DNA from: Daldinia sp. FL1419
Lineage: Eukaryota; Ascomycota; Sordariomycetes; Xylariales; Hypoxylaceae
Length of the DNA stretch: 28,503 bases
Reading direction: 5' to 3'
Assembly (NCBI GenBank): GCA_025201765.1
Contig: MU623605.1
Span: 1 to 28,503 of the forward strand
Numbering within the stretch: position 1 is the first letter of the stretch; the number at the start of each line of letters is the position of its first letter. The position numbers and the translations under genes are program-made. A model generated the notes under the pieces. The model was not told the DNA's origin. It saw only the letters and a program-made list of their open reading frames with translations, and searched no databases. Positions 19,576 through 28,503 of the stretch are shown in pieces.

Positions 19576-19708
19576 CATAATAAAAATATAACCCAAATTA
19601 TAACCTTAAATATAATATAGGTCCTATACCAACCCAACCCCCTCCTCCAACCCCCAAAAATAATTTTAAACCTTTTAGATTATCACCAAATAATTCATAT
19701 ATAATTAT
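19576..19708 (+). pseudogene. Proline-rich coding remnant interrupted by a solo LTR
   Basis: From the stop pair at about 19576-19584 one plus-strand frame stays open up to the LTR: NIGPIPTQPPPPTPKNNF, then FRLSPNNSYII. If the LTR and one ATAA/TTAT duplication are left out, the same frame continues as ILFLGAGAGRG and ends at a TAA (about 20140). It could be an N-terminal part of Copia-2 gag, another element, or a host gene relic; I recognise no family. The Gly-rich end resembles nucleotide- or SAM-binding loops only superficially. Confidence 0.3.
19705..19708. repeat. Target-site duplication of solo LTR, left copy
   Basis: TTAT, repeated at 20091-20094. Confidence 0.6.
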
Positions 19709-20090
19709 TGAACAGGAGCTCTAATAGCTCCTGCAGGATATGCCCTATACTTCAACTAACCCATAGCAAGCCAGAGGCTGTATGAGCTCGAGGATACAAA
19801 GTGACTATATCCTGAGGAGTATAATAGGATGATTAGGTAGAATAGCTGCTATTAATGACTGCTCGGCAATGGTAGCGCATACGATAAGGTTATAGGCCCA
19901 AAGTGTATATTATTCATATGAAGCTCTATAAAGGCGATCTCTAAAGAACTATATATGATTTGAGCTGATCAGGCAAGAAAACAACTCCTGAAGACCTATT
20001 TATATCCAAAAGAGCTGTAAACCTTAGAAGGGGGGGTCAACAGGGTCCTTCAGGGTAGCTCCTATTACCTAATCACACTACCCCGGTTCA
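19709..20090 (-). repeat. Solo LTR (382 bp), reverse orientation, weakly mutated
   Basis: Reads on the minus strand TGAACCGGGGTAGTGTGATT ... CTCCTGTTCA, the same family as 14016 and 24363, flanked by TTAT on both sides. It is by far the best preserved LTR here: CpA-containing blocks such as TGCAGGAGC, GAGCTGATCAGGCAAG and GCTCGGCAATGGTAGCGC are intact. It serves as the reference for reading the degraded copies. Low mutation suggests it arrived last or was too short or isolated to attract RIP. Confidence 0.88.
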
Positions 20091-20094
20091 TTAT
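20091..20094. repeat. Target-site duplication of solo LTR, right copy
   Basis: TTAT; see 19705-19708. Confidence 0.6.
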
Positions 20095-20299
20095 AATACT
20101 ATTTTTAGGTGCTGGAGCAGGCAGAGGGAACTAACTAACAAAAAACTACAATTCTTCTTTTTTAATGGTATTATTACTTATACAAAAAAAATCCTTTAAA
20201 ACCAAATTCTTATATCTATTAATAACTAATAAATATTAATTTATTTTATAGTTCCCCTAAAATATATTCCTAATAAAATATACCCATCCACCATTGTAA

Positions 20300-21115
20300 A
20301 ACATTTTAAAAAAATTTGGAATATTAATAACAATTATACTAAAAAACCATATAATATTTTCAAAAATAAGTTCAAATTCTTCTTGAAAATATATTTTATA
20401 ATAAACATACACCTATTATAATTTCATACTATATTCATATTAATATTAATAAAAAAAACATCCCTTTATTTCTTATATAATATTCCCCAATATTAATATT
20501 TTATTAATATATATTTTATTTTATAATATTATTTCAATATTATAAAAAATAAAAATTAATATTATCAAAATTAAATAAATATTATTTTTTTTAATATTAA
20601 AATAAAAAAGTAAAGTTAAAGGAAAATAAATATAAAAATATTATAAATTTTATTTAATAAATTATAATTATATTAAAGAATACTTAGTTTTAATTATAAA
20701 GAAAAATTATAATTTGTTATAATTATTTATAAGATATGTTAAGGTGTATTACAATTCTAAAATGTACTTTTCAAATCATTAAAAACAATTATAACCCTAA
20801 CTAACAAATTCTAAACATCCCTCTAAAATCACAAAACCATAAAAATATCATAATAATTTATAATTAATAATATTAATAAAAATAATAATAAAAAAATTTA
20901 TAATAATTATATTAATAAAAAATACCATAAAAACAATAAAAATAAAAAATATATTTTTAAACAACCTAAAAAAATTTAAAAATATAAATATTAAATATGT
21001 AAAAAAGAAAGTTATTAATTTATTAAACACCCAAAAACCAACCATAAAAAAGCCAGAAAAGATTGGAAGACCAAGTGTAACATATTTAAAAAGAATTATA
21101 CAACCTTTTTGGTAA
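20300..21115 (+). pseudogene. Probable Copia-2 gag with zinc-knuckle-like remnant
   Basis: Lies directly upstream of the Copia-2 protease/integrase region on the same strand and is G-poor. The clearest part is the frame about 20990-21120, where Y-stop-IC-KKE-S-Y (ancestrally C-W-I-C-x3-G-H) is followed by HPKTNHKK and KCNIFKKNYTTF, a zinc-knuckle-like pattern. The last Cys of the first knuckle is not at the standard place, so the domain call is tentative. A minus-strand open frame at 20848-21045 overlaps this and is regarded as a shadow. Confidence 0.4.
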
Positions 21116-21830
21116 ATTATAAAGGGTTTAAAAATTAAAGCTTAGAATAAGAAGATAATAATATTTATAATATAGCTTTAGAGTTAGAAAATAATAAAAA
21201 TATATAATTTATAATAATAATATATTTATTTAATTAAACATTTTATTATTATATTATAACTTCTATTTCCTTAATAACCAAAAAAATTAATACCATCTTT
21301 ATCTTAAATTAATATATAAAAACTATATTCCAAAAAATTATGTTAAACATTGGAATTACTTATATCTTAATAATAAGTAAAAAATAATATCTTATCCTTA
21401 TTAATAAACATCTTAATTAGAAGTTTAAAATGAATTATACTTATATCAGAAAAACTAATATTAGGTTTAAAGATAAATTCCTTATTAAATTATTAAATAT
21501 AATTATAATTAATATTCCATTTAGTAATATAAATTTCCATATTATAAAATTAAATATATTATTTTTTTTAATTAAAGATATAAATTATTTAAGAATATAT
21601 CTTAATAATATTATTAATTAATTAATATATAAAAATAATATAATAATTAATATTAAATAAAAATAGAAATATTTATAATTTTACTTAAATAATATCATTT
21701 ATTTTATAAAAATAGAACTATAACATTTATATACCTATTTTAATTATTTTATAATTAAAAAATTCTATAATTTATTACATAAAATTAATTATAATATTAA
21801 TATAAATAATTTTAAAAAAATTAATAAATT
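21116..21830 (+). other. Copia-2 region between gag and integrase, unreadable
   Basis: Expected to hold the protease and gag-pre-integrase domains. No DSG or HHCC motif can be recovered by eye. A 63-codon plus-strand open frame (21430-21621) is Ile/Asn-rich and shows no motif; it may be part of this pol frame. Confidence 0.3.
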
Positions 21831-21840
21831 TTACCACCAT

Positions 21841-22260
21841 TACCAAATTAAAGGTAAAGATTTATAAAGGTTTAGGTTTATTCTTAAGGACCCTAATATA
21901 AATTTTAATTATAAAATGGTCATTAATATCATATATTTAAAAAAATAACCAATTTTATATATAATCAATATTACTACCAATTTCCAAATAATATAATTTA
22001 TAAAAAACATTATAATTAAAAAAATATAAGAAATATTAAAAAAATATTAGATTAATATTTATTTTAACCTTTTAAATATTATTTCCTATAACGCAAAAAC
22101 AAACTTTAATAATCCAAAATTCTAAAAATAAAACATGTATTGCTAGAATCATATATTATTAAATACTAATTGAAACACATTAATTTATTAATAAAATAGA
22201 AGGGTATTACAGTCTAATCCACTAAATTTATAAAATAATTATAAATAAATTCCAAAATTC
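21841..22260 (+). pseudogene. Copia-2 integrase core relic
   Basis: Frame starting TAC 21841: after RFRFILKDPN comes MVINIIYL at 21916 (first catalytic Asp now Asn at 21925-21927), then PILYIINITTNFQII, matching the PxLHxxDxATxFQxA segment of copia integrases. Next are EILKKY-stop-INIYF (WxxxWIDxYxG) and ISYNAKTNFNN, where the second Asp at 22090-22092 is Asn. The spacing of 55 residues between the two positions is normal for retroviral-type integrases. The region around the third acidic residue (22190-22210) is only roughly readable. The element would insert cDNA into the host genome. Integrase before reverse transcriptase makes this Ty1/copia. Confidence 0.8.
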
Positions 22261-22900
22261 TAGTTTAAAAATATTATAATTATAAATAGTTATAAAGGTA
22301 ATTAATAATATAGTTAATCTTAACAAATTGGTTCCCACATTATTTATTTTTAAAATTTACCCCTAAATTAATATAGATTTATTATTTATATTTATCTAAA
22401 TTTATTATGTTTTAATAATGTAAAAAACTATAATTAAAATTAAAAAAATTAAATTATAATATTTTATTTAAAATGTATTTAATATTTATAATGGTTTTAA
22501 CATTATAAAAATATTATTTATATTTTTACCCATTAATAATAAAATTCTTATTTATTAAAAAAAGGACAAATAAAAAGGCCTTTATAAAATAATTATAATT
22601 ATTAATAAAGATATTATTATGGTATCTAACACATCTGGAAAAATATCTACATTTTAGAGTTCCTACATTAAACCTTATATTTAATTTAAGAATAATTTAA
22701 TACTTATTAAGGAATTTCAAATATAATTATTTAAATCCATATTTAACCTGAATAATTACAAAATAATTCTAAAAGAAGATCTTATATATATTAATAATTC
22801 TTTATATATTAATATTTTATATTTTAATAATAAAAAATAAAATAATTTAATTTTAATATTTTAATTATATATAATAGGAAAGATTATTATTATAAGAAAA
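22261..22900 (+). other. Copia-2 linker between integrase and reverse transcriptase
   Basis: Heavily mutated. A short G/C-retaining stretch at 22618-22650 reads W.SNTSGKISTF in the plus strand. This length is normal for the variable linker of copia polyproteins. No separate gene is seen. Confidence 0.4.
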
Positions 22901-22909
22901 TTATATAAG

Positions 22910-23560
22910 ATATTAAATATGAAGGAACTTAATATATTATTTAATAAAGAAATTTTATAATTTAAAATATATAATATATTAATTTATTAAGGAATAATAA
23001 TTTTTAAGTCACAAATAATTTGTAAAATAAAGGGAAAGAATATATTAGTATTTTATGAAAAATTAAGGTTTATTATTTAAGGTTATAATAATCTTAATAA
23101 GGAATTCATTATAACATATGTCCTTATTATTTAAAGGGTAAATTAATACCTTATTCTAACTTTAATTTTAATTTTTTAATATTAGGGTATAAAAATTATA
23201 ATAAAGGATATTATTATAATATATATTTAATTTAAAATACCCATATAATAGATAATATTTATATAATTATTAATAAAATTAAAAAATAAATATTTTAAAA
23301 GGATGTTATTATATGTTATCAAACCATTATATAATTTAATTAAATTAAAAATATATTAATTTAAAACTTATTTATATTATTATTAATAAGAATTTAATAT
23401 AAAATCATTAACATTTAATTTATATTTATTAATAATAGATATAACCTTATTTAGAATTACAAGTTTTTAAACAAATAATACCTTAAATATTAATATTATA
23501 GAATTTTTGGTAGTAGAAGATAAGGTATTTGCTAAGGCTAGGATTAAAGTACACCCCTAA
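22910..23560 (+). pseudogene. Copia-2 reverse transcriptase relic
   Basis: The frame through 23003-23110 reads IFKSQIICKIKGKN then FYEKLRFII-stop-GYNNLNKEFI, matching the xRxFxSRxVxExKGxxxxPYEKSRLVIQGYxDxGK type of fungal copia RT. RV N stop YLILTL corresponds to QRxSQRLILAL, and a DITQAYTQS equivalent with the first Asp retained as KDIIIIYI. Then come VIKPLYNLIKLKIY (PLYGIxEAGxxW) and FKTYLYYY. At 23468-23482 stop-TNNT stands for QTDDT, the YxDD equivalent of this family, with both Asp now Asn. Frame breaks occur around 23200. It differs clearly from Copia-1 RT, so the two copia relics are different families. Confidence 0.85.
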
Positions 23561-24358
23561 AAGATACTAAACACCAAAATCAAAAATTTTAATAACTTGC
23601 ACTTCATTATCTACAAAAAAGGTTATAATATAATTACTATACAAAAAGGATAAATTAAGAAACTTAAATAATTAGATATAAAATCACCAGATATAATTAA
23701 GAAATTTATTAAGTAGTAGGTACAAAAAACATATATCTCTTCCATTTATCAACCTAAAATAGCTTTTAACTATTTAACAATAGCCCAACACTTGGAATCA
23801 AATCCCAAAAAGATAAAAACCTTTAACACTTAAATTAAATGATAAATAAACAATTAAATATAAAAACTCAATTACATTAACCTAAATCCCTAAAATTTAT
23901 ATTTATACATCTTTATTAATAGTTCATTTATAAATAATAAGGACTTAAATTTACAAATTAATTATATTATTATATTAAATAATAAAGAACTAATTAATCA
24001 AAATAATAAAATCTAAATTATTAATAATATTATTTATTAATTATCTATTAAATATAAATGTATTACCTAAAATATACTTACTAACAAAATTTATAAAATA
24101 ATCCAAAATTTCAATATTAAATATATTATTTATTATATAATTAATACTATTTTAGAATGCCTTTTATTACCTAAGGCTCCATTAATCTTATATATTAACT
24201 TATTTTCCTTATACTAATACTTTATTTAAATAAGCAGTATTAATAAAAAAAGATTAATAATTAATTTAATAATTTTATAATAATTATATAAAAATTAGGA
24301 GATTAATAATATTTAGTAAATTTATAGTATATATAATCCTATAGATGCCATAATAAAG
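23561..24358 (+). pseudogene. Copia-2 RT C-terminus and RNase H relic
   Basis: Plus-strand frame with SIYQPKIAFNYLTIAQHL at about 23740-23795 (the usual xxCQPExAFDxSxAAQ), then RNase H: LYLYIFINSSFINNKDLN from about 23897, in which the first catalytic Asp (FxDASFANN) is Asn, IGYVIxL as INYIIIL, a SELYG equivalent near 24080, and YINLFSLY for CTDSxSLYE near 24200. Close to the end PIDAIIKI (24341-24361) matches NPADAMTK, the last conserved copia motif. There the reading thread is cut by LTR-RT-2. The downstream end of Copia-2 should lie beyond that element, outside the window. Confidence 0.8.
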
Positions 24359-24362
24359 ATAT

Positions 24363-24770
24363 TGAACCGGGGTAGTGTGATTATGTAATAAGTCCTACCC
24401 TGCAAAGATCCTATTAGTTTCTATGGAGCCTACTCTTCTTAGGTTCCTACAGGCTCATATAGACATAAATAAACCTCCAGGAATTATTTTTTTATTTAAT
24501 TAGATTAAATTTGTAAGGATTATTATATTCTCTTTATAGATTTTACGATAATTTATGAGTTTACTCTTTTATTAAATATATTGTCTATCCAATCTTGTAC
24601 GCGCTACCATTGGCAAGCAGTTATTTCTATTAGATCTCTTACCTAATCACCTTAATACCTTCTTTAGAATATAATTACCTTATATCTTCTGACTTATATA
24701 ACCTCTAATTTAATATAAATTAATTAAAATATAGGATATATCTTACAAAAGTTATTAAAACTCCTGTTTA
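24363..24770 (+). repeat. 5' LTR of LTR-RT-2 (408 bp)
   Basis: TGAACCGGGGTAGTGTGATT at the start, GTACGCGCTACCATTGGCAAGC in the middle, and CTCCTGTTTA at the end. Same subtype as the solo LTR at 14016. That internal sequence follows it, not flanking host sequence, is shown by the match of 24771-24785 with 13386-13400. Confidence 0.85.
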
Positions 24771-25730
24771 ATAGTAATTACTATGGGATTTAAATTTACA
24801 ATTTTAATTTTAAAAGAACCATTATTATTTTAGTTAATTAGGATTAATAATTATTTAATTAATTTTACCAAAATTATTATTAAGTTAATTAAAATAAATA
24901 TTTGGTTTATAAAAGCTAATATTTATAAAAATTAAAGTATAATTAATATGATTAATATTTATTTAATTAGAACTATTATTATTTAATTAAGATAAAAATA
25001 ACCTTAAGATTAAAAAAGCAAAATTAAGAAAATAAGAAGTAAAAAAAGTTAATTTAACCTTAAAAATTTTTAAGACAATTTTGATACACTTAAATTTTAT
25101 ATAATTGGTATTAAGAATAACCACTATATATAACAAAATAAAAAATATTTAATTAATTAATATATATATTATATAAAAACATATTATATAACATTTCAGA
25201 AAAGATGAAAATATTGAATATAAAATAATTAAAAAAGTTCAATATATTAAAAAAAGAAATTATATAAAAATCTATACTATAATTAACAAAAATTAATAAA
25301 AAATTACCAATTATTATTATAAAATAAAAATAAAATTATAAAGTTTAAATTATTTTTAGAATTTATACCCTCTAAAATAAAATTAATAAAATAATTAAAT
25401 ACCAATATTAAAAGATTAATAATTACTATATAAATTTATAAAAATTATTACAAAATTAATAATTATATAATATATATAAAAAATTATAAAAAAAGAAATA
25501 TATGTTATTTAATTTTAAACCTTATATTTATTCTTTTAATTAAATTATCCATATAAAAAAGATAAGATTTATTTAAAATTATTATTATATTAAAATTAAT
25601 TCACTTCCTAAAAATCTTTAAAATAAAATAATTAAAAATTAAAATTATTATTATTTATTTAAAAAATAAGTTAAATATAATAAGAAAAAATAATTATATA
25701 AAATATAAATTTTCAGATCCCCTTTAAAAT
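24771..25730 (+). other. LTR-RT-2 leader, G-depleted
   Basis: Aligns in blocks with 13386-14740 of LTR-RT-1, but here G is rare where it is common there. Starts with the primer-site remnant TAGTAATTACT. No coding motif. Confidence 0.6.
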
Positions 25731-26499
25731 TTAAATAAAGAACAATTAAAATTACTATCACTTTCCTATATATCTTTAAAACAATAACCAACTAAACAAC
25801 TACCCAACATTTCATCTAATCAACCTAAATTAAGTACAATAACACCTTTTAAAACACTCCTTTTATCACTCCTTATAAATACCATACAGCAAAATCTTTT
25901 TACTATTAAACCTAATTTTACCAATTACCATAAAAAATTAAACACAATTATAAACAACAAACTTAATTAAAAACAAATAATATTCCAATAATTAAAAAAC
26001 CTTAAATAATTAAAGTTCTTTTATCAATTTAATTTCCATATTATACCTAAATATTTACCACTAATATACTTAATTTTTACAAATATATTCAAACTATTCA
26101 ATATAAAATCAAAAACATTTCTTATATAAATAATCAATATAATACCAATTATTATACAACAATAATAACCATTTTTAACTATTATTAAAAATATATTAAC
26201 AATTTCAATATCCACCACCCAAAAATTAATAATAACTCCTATTCCTATTATTAAAACAAATATTATTAATTAAAATATAAATACTTATTTAATTATATTA
26301 TATTAATCTATCTTACCTAAACCTAATAAATATTTTTATTATTTATTTAATAAATTAAATATAACCCAATAACTCAAAAACATACATTATATTTTTTAAT
26401 ATTATAAAATAATTAATATTAACTTAATTATAAATTTACTTTATTAAATAATTAATAAAAATATTAAAAAATAAATTAAAATTATTATTAATAATATTA

Positions 26500-27400
26500 C
26501 CACTTAAAAAAAAACTTATAATTAATTAAAAATTAAATTTGCCCCATACAATTCCAACAATTTTAAACCTTTTTAAAAAAAGTTTAAAAAATTTAGGAAT
26601 AAACCTACATTATTCAATACCATTATAATTATTAATTTAATTAAAAAATACATTAATATCTTAAAGGAAACTGAAAAAACTTATACTATAAATATCCACC
26701 CAAACCACTATATATATAATATTATTAAAAGGATTAACCTAATAATTATAAAAAAAATATCTTTTAAAAAACAAATCCCAATTAAACAAATTAATAATTA
26801 TATATTTACTCAATTCCACAATTTAATTAATAAATAGATTAAAGAAAAAACTTACATAAAAAACCATTTTTAAAATAATAAATTAAAAATAAAATATATT
26901 AACACCTATAATAATAAATTTTTTTAACAACAACCTAATTAATATAAATACTTTATTCCTAACCCACACAAACAACTTAAAATCATAATCAAAAACTTAA
27001 AAAATTTTAATAATAATATAAATCAAATTATAAAAAAATTTAAAAAAATAAAACTTAATATACTAAAAATAAAAGAAATATACCAAAAATTTAAATTAAT
27101 TAATTTTACACCAAATTATCCAAAACAAAATCATAATTAAAGACCTTACAACAATATACACACCCTTAACATAAATATCAATACCATATAAACCAAAATA
27201 CCTAATCTTTATAACCACAAATCTAATATATTTAAACCTATCCAATCAAACAATTTAAATTATAATAATTATCCATACAACACCTATTACTTCTACAAAT
27301 CAAAAAATAATAACTTATTATCATATAATAATAAATTCTACCTTACACTTAAACACATAAAAAAAAATAATCTTATATATTATAATAAAAATAATCATTT
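26500..27400 (+). pseudogene. Gag-like coding relic of LTR-RT-2, unrecognised family
   Basis: One plus-strand frame is nearly free of stops compared with its surroundings: FAPYNSNNF at about 26538, FNTIIIINLI, KTYTINIHPNHYIYNIIKRI (26680-26735), IFTQFHNLI, then YPYNTYYFYKSKNNNLLSY (27265-27325). In that last segment Tyr-x2-Tyr...Tyr could stand for Cys-x2-Cys...Cys of a zinc knuckle, but the His position carries Asn, which RIP would derive from Asp and not His. Position after the leader suggests gag. I do not recognise the protein. Minus-strand frames at 26024-26218 and 27725-27964 are Ile/Leu-rich shadows. Confidence 0.4.
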
Positions 27401-28503
27401 ATACACTATTAAAAAATAAAATAAATAATCAAATAAATTATTAATTATAAAAATCTTTTATATTATTATTACAAATATTAAAATAAAAAATATCCCTATT
27501 AATCAGAACCTCTATTACTATATCTATAATAAAAATTTTAATAATTAAAAAATCTTTAAAAAAATCCTTTATTACTTTAAAGATATTATAATCAAAAATA
27601 ATCATCTAAAAAAGGTATTTAAAAATATTAAATATATTTCTTTATTTAAAAAAAATATTTTAATAAATAATATTATATTTAAAAGAAAATTAAGAATATT
27701 TAATTAGAATAAACCTATTTATAATTATAAATAAAAATTAAAAATTAATAAAAATAATTTAATTTTTATTAAAAAAATCTTATTTATATTTAAAAATAAT
27801 AAGATTAATTTACCAATAATAATTATTAATATTATAAAATAATAGAAAGGCCTTAATAATAAAATTATTAAAATTGAATATATAGATTTACTATTAATGG
27901 AAAATAATAAAACTATTAATAAATTAAAGATCAAATTAATAATATTAATTATCAATTTTTTCATATTTTTTATTATTAAATTTTAAATTTAAAAAATTAA
28001 TATTAATTATAATAAAAAATTTAATATAATTTAATATAAAATAATTAAATATATATTTGGATTTAAAGACCTATTTAAATAAAAATTAATTAAGAATATT
28101 TGTAAAGGTATATTAAATAAATATTTTAAATTAATTTTTAAATAAGTTTAATAAATTTTGCTACTTTAAATTAAGCCATCCTTAAAAATAACCTCTATTA
28201 ATATAAATAATATTATATTAAATTAAATATTGCCTAATTAATTTAAATTAATTATAATATAAATAATTATAAATAATTTTATATTATATATTAAAGGATA
28301 ATTTTATTTAATAATTAAAATTAAATTTTAAAAAAATAAAAGTTTAATTTCTACTTTAATTAATATAAATATTAAATTATTAATTATTACTTAATTATAT
28401 ATATAACAATATAATTTTATAATTAAGAAATTAAATATAATTCTAATATCTTTTAAAAATAAAATAATTATCTTAATTTTAAGGATAATTTATAAATTAA
28501 TTT
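27401..28503 (+). other. LTR-RT-2 internal region, nothing further recognised
   Basis: Very AT-rich, with stops in all frames. By position it should be late gag or early pol. No aspartic protease or reverse transcriptase motif could be read before the window ends. Confidence 0.4.

Larger units (their letters stand above)
24363..28503 (+). mobile_element. LTR-RT-2: LTR retrotransposon, 5' part (continues past right edge)
   Basis: Starts with a 408-bp LTR, then a leader aligning with that of LTR-RT-1, then a G-poor region with gag-like coding traces at 26500-27400. No polymerase or integrase is reached by clear motif before 28503. It inserted into the 3' end of Copia-2 pol (24359-24362 is ATAT, matching the target preference of the other copies). 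It is the likely autonomous, or at least longer, relative of LTR-RT-1. Superfamily cannot be fixed without pol order. Confidence 0.75.

Noticed and set aside
19709..20140. Gly-rich LGAGAGRG as a methyltransferase or nucleotide-binding loop
   Set aside because: The residues after it do not follow any such family and the frame stops at once; kept only as an open question.
20848..21045. 65-codon minus-strand Ile/Phe-rich open frame
   Set aside because: Antisense to a probable Copia-2 gag region and a product of G-poor plus-strand sequence.
26024..26218. 64-codon minus-strand open frame resembling a transmembrane peptide
   Set aside because: Lies in the G-depleted LTR-RT-2 interior; hydrophobicity follows from base composition.
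27725..27964. 79-codon minus-strand Ile/Leu-rich open frame
   Set aside because: Same composition artefact in an AT-saturated region with no homologous motif.
1..28503. Mitochondrial or organelle-type AT-rich DNA
   Set aside because: Nuclear retrotransposon families with RIP-type transitions fill the window; no mitochondrial genes, tRNAs or rRNAs were seen.

Overview
The window carries no intact host gene that I can recognise. It is an extremely AT-rich block made almost entirely of retrotransposons. They are degraded by C-to-T and G-to-A transitions, with many TAA and TAG stops exactly where conserved Trp, Gln or Arg codons are expected, and Asp-to-Asn changes at catalytic positions. This is the signature of repeat-induced point mutation (RIP), so the source is most likely a filamentous ascomycete (Pezizomycotina) and the window an AT-rich, gene-poor isochore. 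Species cannot be told. All protein calls come from reading degraded translations by eye, with no database search.

Layout by insertion history. The oldest layer on the left is a Ty1/copia element on the minus strand (called Copia-1). It is cut into three pieces: protease, zinc finger and integrase start at about 16204-17700; the post-integrase linker at 12205-12949; and reverse transcriptase at 1-866, running off the left edge. Between the last two pieces lies a composite insertion (867-12204). Its two outer arms resemble each other in inverted orientation (perhaps a terminal-inverted-repeat element). Inside the arms is an array of LTR copies and LTR-derived tandem repeats (957-5034 and 11341-11875). 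Inside that array sit two Tad1-like LINEs, each with a 13-bp target-site duplication and a TAAA-rich tail: a 5'-truncated copy (LINE A, 1066-2805) and an apparently full-length 6.3-kb copy (LINE B, 5035-11327).

The other interruption of Copia-1 is a complete but short LTR retrotransposon (LTR-RT-1, 12954-16199, two 432-bp LTRs), which itself contains a solo LTR (14016-14422). Right of Copia-1, 18240-19440 shows nothing I can name. A second, different Ty1/copia relic on the plus strand (Copia-2, about 20300-24358) has integrase, reverse transcriptase and RNase H remnants in order. A reverse-oriented solo LTR, notably little mutated (19709-20090), lies just upstream. The C-terminal end of Copia-2 is interrupted by a second, longer relative of LTR-RT-1 (LTR-RT-2, 24363 to beyond the right edge), with its 5' LTR, leader and a gag-like region.

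The same LTR family therefore appears as 5' and 3' LTRs, solo LTRs in both orientations, and a tandem array. Nothing here looks functional. The value of the window is as a legible record of nested transposition and of RIP, including long blocks in which one strand lost C and neighbouring blocks in which the other did. I found no convincing previously undescribed biological system. The least explained parts are the inverted-arm element, the LTR-derived tandem array, and a short proline/glycine-rich reading frame that the solo LTR at 19709-20090 interrupts.
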